In this document: positions 61,148-64,000 of the stretch, piece after piece | How the letters are laid out: every line of letters begins with the position of its first letter | How positions within the stretch are numbered: position 1 is the stretch's first letter | Assembly: GCF_900166625.1 (NCBI RefSeq) | Contig: NZ_LT800499.1 | Coordinates: 3,545,213-3,609,212 of the forward strand | DNA from: Halobacillus massiliensis | GTDB lineage: Bacteria; Bacillota; Bacilli; Bacillales; Halobacillaceae | Reading direction: 5' to 3' | Length of the DNA: 64,000 bases | The notes under the pieces: model-generated | What the model was told of the DNA's origin: nothing | Database searches by the model: none | What the model saw: only the letters and a program-made list of their open reading frames with translations | Program-made: the position numbers and the translations under genes

Positions 61148-61317
61148 AATTCACCTTAAATTCAGTTTAAGTTATTGCCGATGAACCTTGAAATAATAAT
61201 AACTCAATCAGACGTTTACTAATATAAACATGCGTGTTGAATCCATATCTTTACGTCGATAATATATTGTATACTAGAATGGATTAAATACTTTAATAAT
61301 AAAGGAGAAACACACTA

Positions 61318-62304
61318 ATGAAGCCGAAGATCCAAGACGTGGCAAAAGCGGCAGGAGTCTCTCCAACTACCGTTTCACGGGTATTGAATAACCGTGGATA
61401 CATAAGTGAAGAAATGAAGAAAAAAGTATACACGGCAATGGAAGAGATTAATTATATTCCAAATGATTTGGCCCGATCACTCTATAATAAAAAGACTTAT
61501 ATTATAGGATTAATCGTCCCAACCACTAAGAATCCTTTTTTTGGCGAGTTAACAGCAGATATTGAAAATTACTGCTCGCAGAGGGGATATAAAGCCTTGA
61601 TCTGCAACAGTTTAAACAATGCAGAAAAGGAGAAACAGTACTGGGAGATGTTAAGAAGAAATCAAGTGGATGGTGTAATTGTATGTACATATAACCGAGG
61701 CCTGCTGGACTATAATCAACACCAACTGCCGACGGTGGCCATCGACCATTATTTATCAAAATCCATCCCTGTAGTAGGCTCAAACAATTACCAGGGAGGT
61801 GAAATGGCGGTTCAGAAACTGTTAAAAGCTGGCTGTAGAAAAATCATACACTTAAATGGTCCTAAAGAATTGCAGACACCTGCAAACTTTCGCAGGAAGG
61901 CATACGAAGATATCATGATAGAGAACGGCCTTTCCCCTATTACTTATGAAATCCCGGAAGATTTTGTGGAAGCAGGGGAAAAAGTAAAAATCATCAACAA
62001 AATGTTTGATGAGCATTCTAATATTGAAGGCGTATTTGCCAGTGATGATATGATCGCATTAGCTGTGATTAGAGAAGCTGAGAAAAGACATATACAAATT
62101 CCTGAACAGTTAAAAGTTGTGGGCTATGATGGCACAGAAACCATTCGCACCATCTTCCCCGCATTATCTACGGTGAAACAGCCCATCAGCGATATTGCCG
62201 AATCTGCTGTATCACTTTTGATTCAGCAAATGGAAGGAACAAAACCTGTGAGCAAGGATGAGATTAGACTTAACGCCACTTTCCATAGCGGAAAAACAAT
62301 ATAA
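61318..62304 (+). CDS. LacI-family regulator of the GH32/ABC fructoside locus
   Basis: 328 aa. N-terminal helix-turn-helix IQDVAKAAGVSPTTVSRVLNN, hinge DLARSLYNKKT, then a sugar-binding regulatory core (IGLIVPTTKNPFFGEL, GVFASDDMIALAV, VVGYDGTETI). ATG 61318 with AAAGGAG. Convergent with the GH32 gene, across a shared terminator. It probably represses the fructan operon on the other strand; no operator copy is visible inside the window. Confidence 0.9.
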   Translation: MKPKIQDVAKAAGVSPTTVSRVLNNRGYISEEMKKKVYTAMEEINYIPNDLARSLYNKKTYIIGLIVPTTKNPFFGELTADIENYCSQRGYKALICNSLNNAEKEKQYWEMLRRNQVDGVIVCTYNRGLLDYNQHQLPTVAIDHYLSKSIPVVGSNNYQGGEMAVQKLLKAGCRKIIHLNGPKELQTPANFRRKAYEDIMIENGLSPITYEIPEDFVEAGEKVKIINKMFDEHSNIEGVFASDDMIALAVIREAEKRHIQIPEQLKVVGYDGTETIRTIFPALSTVKQPISDIAESAVSLLIQQMEGTKPVSKDEIRLNATFHSGKTI

Positions 62305-62340
62305 AAAGACCAGATGCTGAAACAGCATCTGGTCTTTTTA
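62303..62340. terminator. Bidirectional terminator, LacI and GH32 genes
   Basis: AAAAAGACCAGATGCTG pairs exactly with CAGCATCTGGTCTTTTT around AAA, 17 pairs. Confidence 0.93.
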
Positions 62341-62345
62341 TTGAT

Positions 62346-63836
62346 TTAATCGATGACTTTTCTCAATGTCCACATATTAATATCTTTAAATATCGCATAA
62401 GCATTCTCCGTAAACGTGTAAATTCCTGTACTTTCTTTTGATGGGTAAATTCTTGAAGTAATCCACGTTCTTCCGTCATCCGTTAAAACCTCTAAAGAAC
62501 AGGTGTCCATAAACAGCCTTAGAGTCAAACAATCTCCAGGATTCTCTACTTTAGCCCTGCTCACTGTAGGGTTTGTCTTCCCACCCGCTAATGTCGTATC
62601 TACCACTAATTCCTGCTCGTTTATATCATAATAAACTTTTGCTTTTGCTTTTCCATCTGCTGAGATTCGAAGATATAGTCCCGCACTCCCTGTTTTACCT
62701 GTATTTCTTAAATCAATAGTAACTTTCATTTCGTAACTGTCCTTAAATGTATTCTGAGTATTTATATCAACTGTTTCATTAGGAGAGAGCTTTATTTTCT
62801 TATATGTTGTCAATTCTTCCCTAAGATTCTTCAGTTCATCTACAGGCAGGAATTTCACTTCCCCGTTCTCTAATATAATCTCCCTCGGGATTGTCATAGC
62901 TCCTGCCCATCCTTCACTTTTTGTCGGAAAGTCTGTCTGCCACGTATCCATCCAGGCAATTAAAATTCGTCTTCCTTTTTCATCTACAAAGGTCTGGGCT
63001 GCATAGAAGTCATCTCCTTCGTCAATTTCTTTTACTGATTCAGGAGTAAATCGACCATTTTCATAATCCATTTCCCCTGCCATAATAATATTTTTACCAT
63101 TGTCCATATTCATTGGAGATACAATAAGCAAATGCTTATTTCCAATAGGAAATAAGTCAGGACATTCCCACATGTCCCCCTGGGTTCCATCTCCTGTTAA
63201 AGCAGGGCCCATATAACTCCATTGAAGTAAATTTTCAGATTTAAATAAAGGAACAGCACCATTTCCATCAATGCTAGAGCCAATTACCATATACCAGGTA
63301 TCACCCTTTTTCCACACTTTTGGATCACGAAAATCTTTACTTACGCCTGCGGGCGGAAGAATCACAGGGTTTTTTTCTGATTTTCTAAAATTAAGTCCAT
63401 CTTTTGAAAAAGCTACAGCCTGAACTTCTTTAGGTGACTTTCCTATGACATGGCCCGTATAGATTAAAGCTATCTCTTCACCAACCGAAACAGCGCTTCC
63501 TGAAAAACATCCAATATCTTCATTTCCTTGCTGAAAATCATAACTTTCAGATGGAGCAAGCGCAATCTCTTCATGTTTCCAATTGATTAAGTCAGTGCTG
63601 ACAGCATGTCCCCAGTGCATCGGTCCCCAGTTTACACTGTAGGGATGGTGCTGATAAAACATATGATAAGTTCCATTATGCTGAATTAATCCGTTTGGGT
63701 CATTCATCCAGTTCACTGGTGCCATAAAATGATAATTTAAGCGATACTGTGCATTTACTACATTCTTTTTTGAAGTTTCTAGAGCATCCATTGCTTTGTT
63801 GATTTGTTCTTTATGTGTCACATTCGTAATTGTCAT
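62346..63836 (-). CDS. GH32 fructosidase (levanase/sucrose hydrolase type), cytoplasmic
   Basis: 496 aa. The five-bladed propeller carries the nucleophile motif WMNDPNG, the stabiliser FRDPKVW and the acid/base WECPDLF; a C-terminal beta-sandwich follows. No signal peptide, so it acts on imported sugar. The neighbour is an ABC permease, not a PTS, so unphosphorylated fructo-oligosaccharide or sucrose is the probable substrate. ATG 63836 behind GGAGGG. Confidence 0.92.
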   Translation of the reverse strand: MTITNVTHKEQINKAMDALETSKKNVVNAQYRLNYHFMAPVNWMNDPNGLIQHNGTYHMFYQHHPYSVNWGPMHWGHAVSTDLINWKHEEIALAPSESYDFQQGNEDIGCFSGSAVSVGEEIALIYTGHVIGKSPKEVQAVAFSKDGLNFRKSEKNPVILPPAGVSKDFRDPKVWKKGDTWYMVIGSSIDGNGAVPLFKSENLLQWSYMGPALTGDGTQGDMWECPDLFPIGNKHLLIVSPMNMDNGKNIIMAGEMDYENGRFTPESVKEIDEGDDFYAAQTFVDEKGRRILIAWMDTWQTDFPTKSEGWAGAMTIPREIILENGEVKFLPVDELKNLREELTTYKKIKLSPNETVDINTQNTFKDSYEMKVTIDLRNTGKTGSAGLYLRISADGKAKAKVYYDINEQELVVDTTLAGGKTNPTVSRAKVENPGDCLTLRLFMDTCSLEVLTDDGRTWITSRIYPSKESTGIYTFTENAYAIFKDINMWTLRKVID

Positions 63837-63867
63837 ATATTTATTTTTCCCTCCAGTTTAATTAGCC

Positions 63868-64000
63868 TTACTTAGATCCTGATCCTGTACTCCCCAACCC
63901 TTGAAGTAAGTACTTTTGTGCCACAATATAAACGATGATCAGTGGTATAGTTGAAATGGTCAAAATGGCCATAATTTGGTTAGTAAATACCGGCTCGGTT
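63868..64000 (-). CDS. Sugar ABC transporter permease (MalG type), C-terminal end only
   Basis: The last 43 codons of a permease gene that continues beyond the right edge. The translation TEPVFTNQIMAILTISTIPL, then IIVYIVAQKYLLQGLGST and GSGSK with stop TAA at 63868, shows the last membrane helix and the Q-K-Y-x-x-x-G-L ending of MalG-type permeases. It lies 31 bases before the GH32 gene, in one operon. Confidence 0.85.
   Translation of the reverse strand, partial: TEPVFTNQIMAILTISTIPLIIVYIVAQKYLLQGLGSTGSGSK

Noticed and set aside
1-64000. CRISPR arrays, rRNA and tRNA genes
   Set aside because: No regularly spaced direct repeats and no rRNA or tRNA hallmark sequence was seen on either strand by eye; a tRNAscan or CRISPR search was not possible.

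Overview
The window is chromosomal DNA of an endospore-forming member of the Bacillaceae. The support is a B. subtilis-type hut attenuator with HutP, cre boxes, Pho boxes, strong AGGAGG ribosome sites with many TTG/GTG starts, and a block of spore coat/exosporium protein genes. Acid-rich surface proteins hint at a halotolerant relative, but no genus is claimed. No rRNA, tRNA, CRISPR array, transposase or prophage was seen.

Layout. 1-734: 3' part of a GDSL/SGNH hydrolase. 735-1500: cluster of small inverted-repeat elements. 1.6-10.8 kb: histidine utilisation, in the unusual transcriptional order hutU-hutI-hutG-yjiH-like, then hutP-hutH with its own cre-overlapped promoter and an anti-termination hairpin; an orphan AraC-type response regulator lies upstream. 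11.1-15.3 kb: NERD-like membrane protein and an envelope operon (family 2 glycosyltransferase plus an LCP ligase fused to a DUF1510 domain) behind an attenuator-like leader. 15.7-21.7 kb: Fe-alcohol dehydrogenase, GntP permease and methylmalonate-semialdehyde dehydrogenase behind a clear sigma-54 promoter, with the cognate enhancer-binding protein next door, whose DNA-binding helix-turn-helix is cut off by a frameshift. 21.7-23.3 kb: endonuclease I homologue and a DUF2512 membrane protein. 23.3-32.1 kb: beta-glucan (laminarin-type) uptake and degradation: GH16, GH1, LacI regulator, two permeases and binding lipoprotein, tied together by GAAACCGGTTTC operators. 32.2-32.7 kb: an unannotated, highly structured RNA gene of about 465 nt. 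32.8-35.0 kb: alpha-carbonic anhydrase and an MFS exporter. 35.3-39.6 kb: phosphate-starvation operon phoD-tatA-tatC-phoX-like.

39.6-52.7 kb: housekeeping and stress genes: Ada-type DNA repair, TDT-type and DedA membrane proteins, MerR regulator, a five-gene CcdA/TlpA/two-component operon, gamma-glutamyltransferase, an acetyltransferase. 53.1-60.0 kb: spore-surface island with a CotY/CotZ-like protein, four paralogues of one domain (CsxC/SPOCS-like) and, embedded among them, a chromosomal ParM-like actin with a ParR-like partner. 60.2-61.1 kb: three small genes. 61.3-64.0 kb: LacI regulator, GH32 fructan/sucrose hydrolase and the tail of a sugar ABC permease.

The most notable items are the structured RNA at 32.2-32.7 kb (ends locked by a 24-position long-range helix), the actin/adaptor pair inside the spore-coat island, the LCP-DUF1510 fusion, and two single-base frameshifts in A-tracts.
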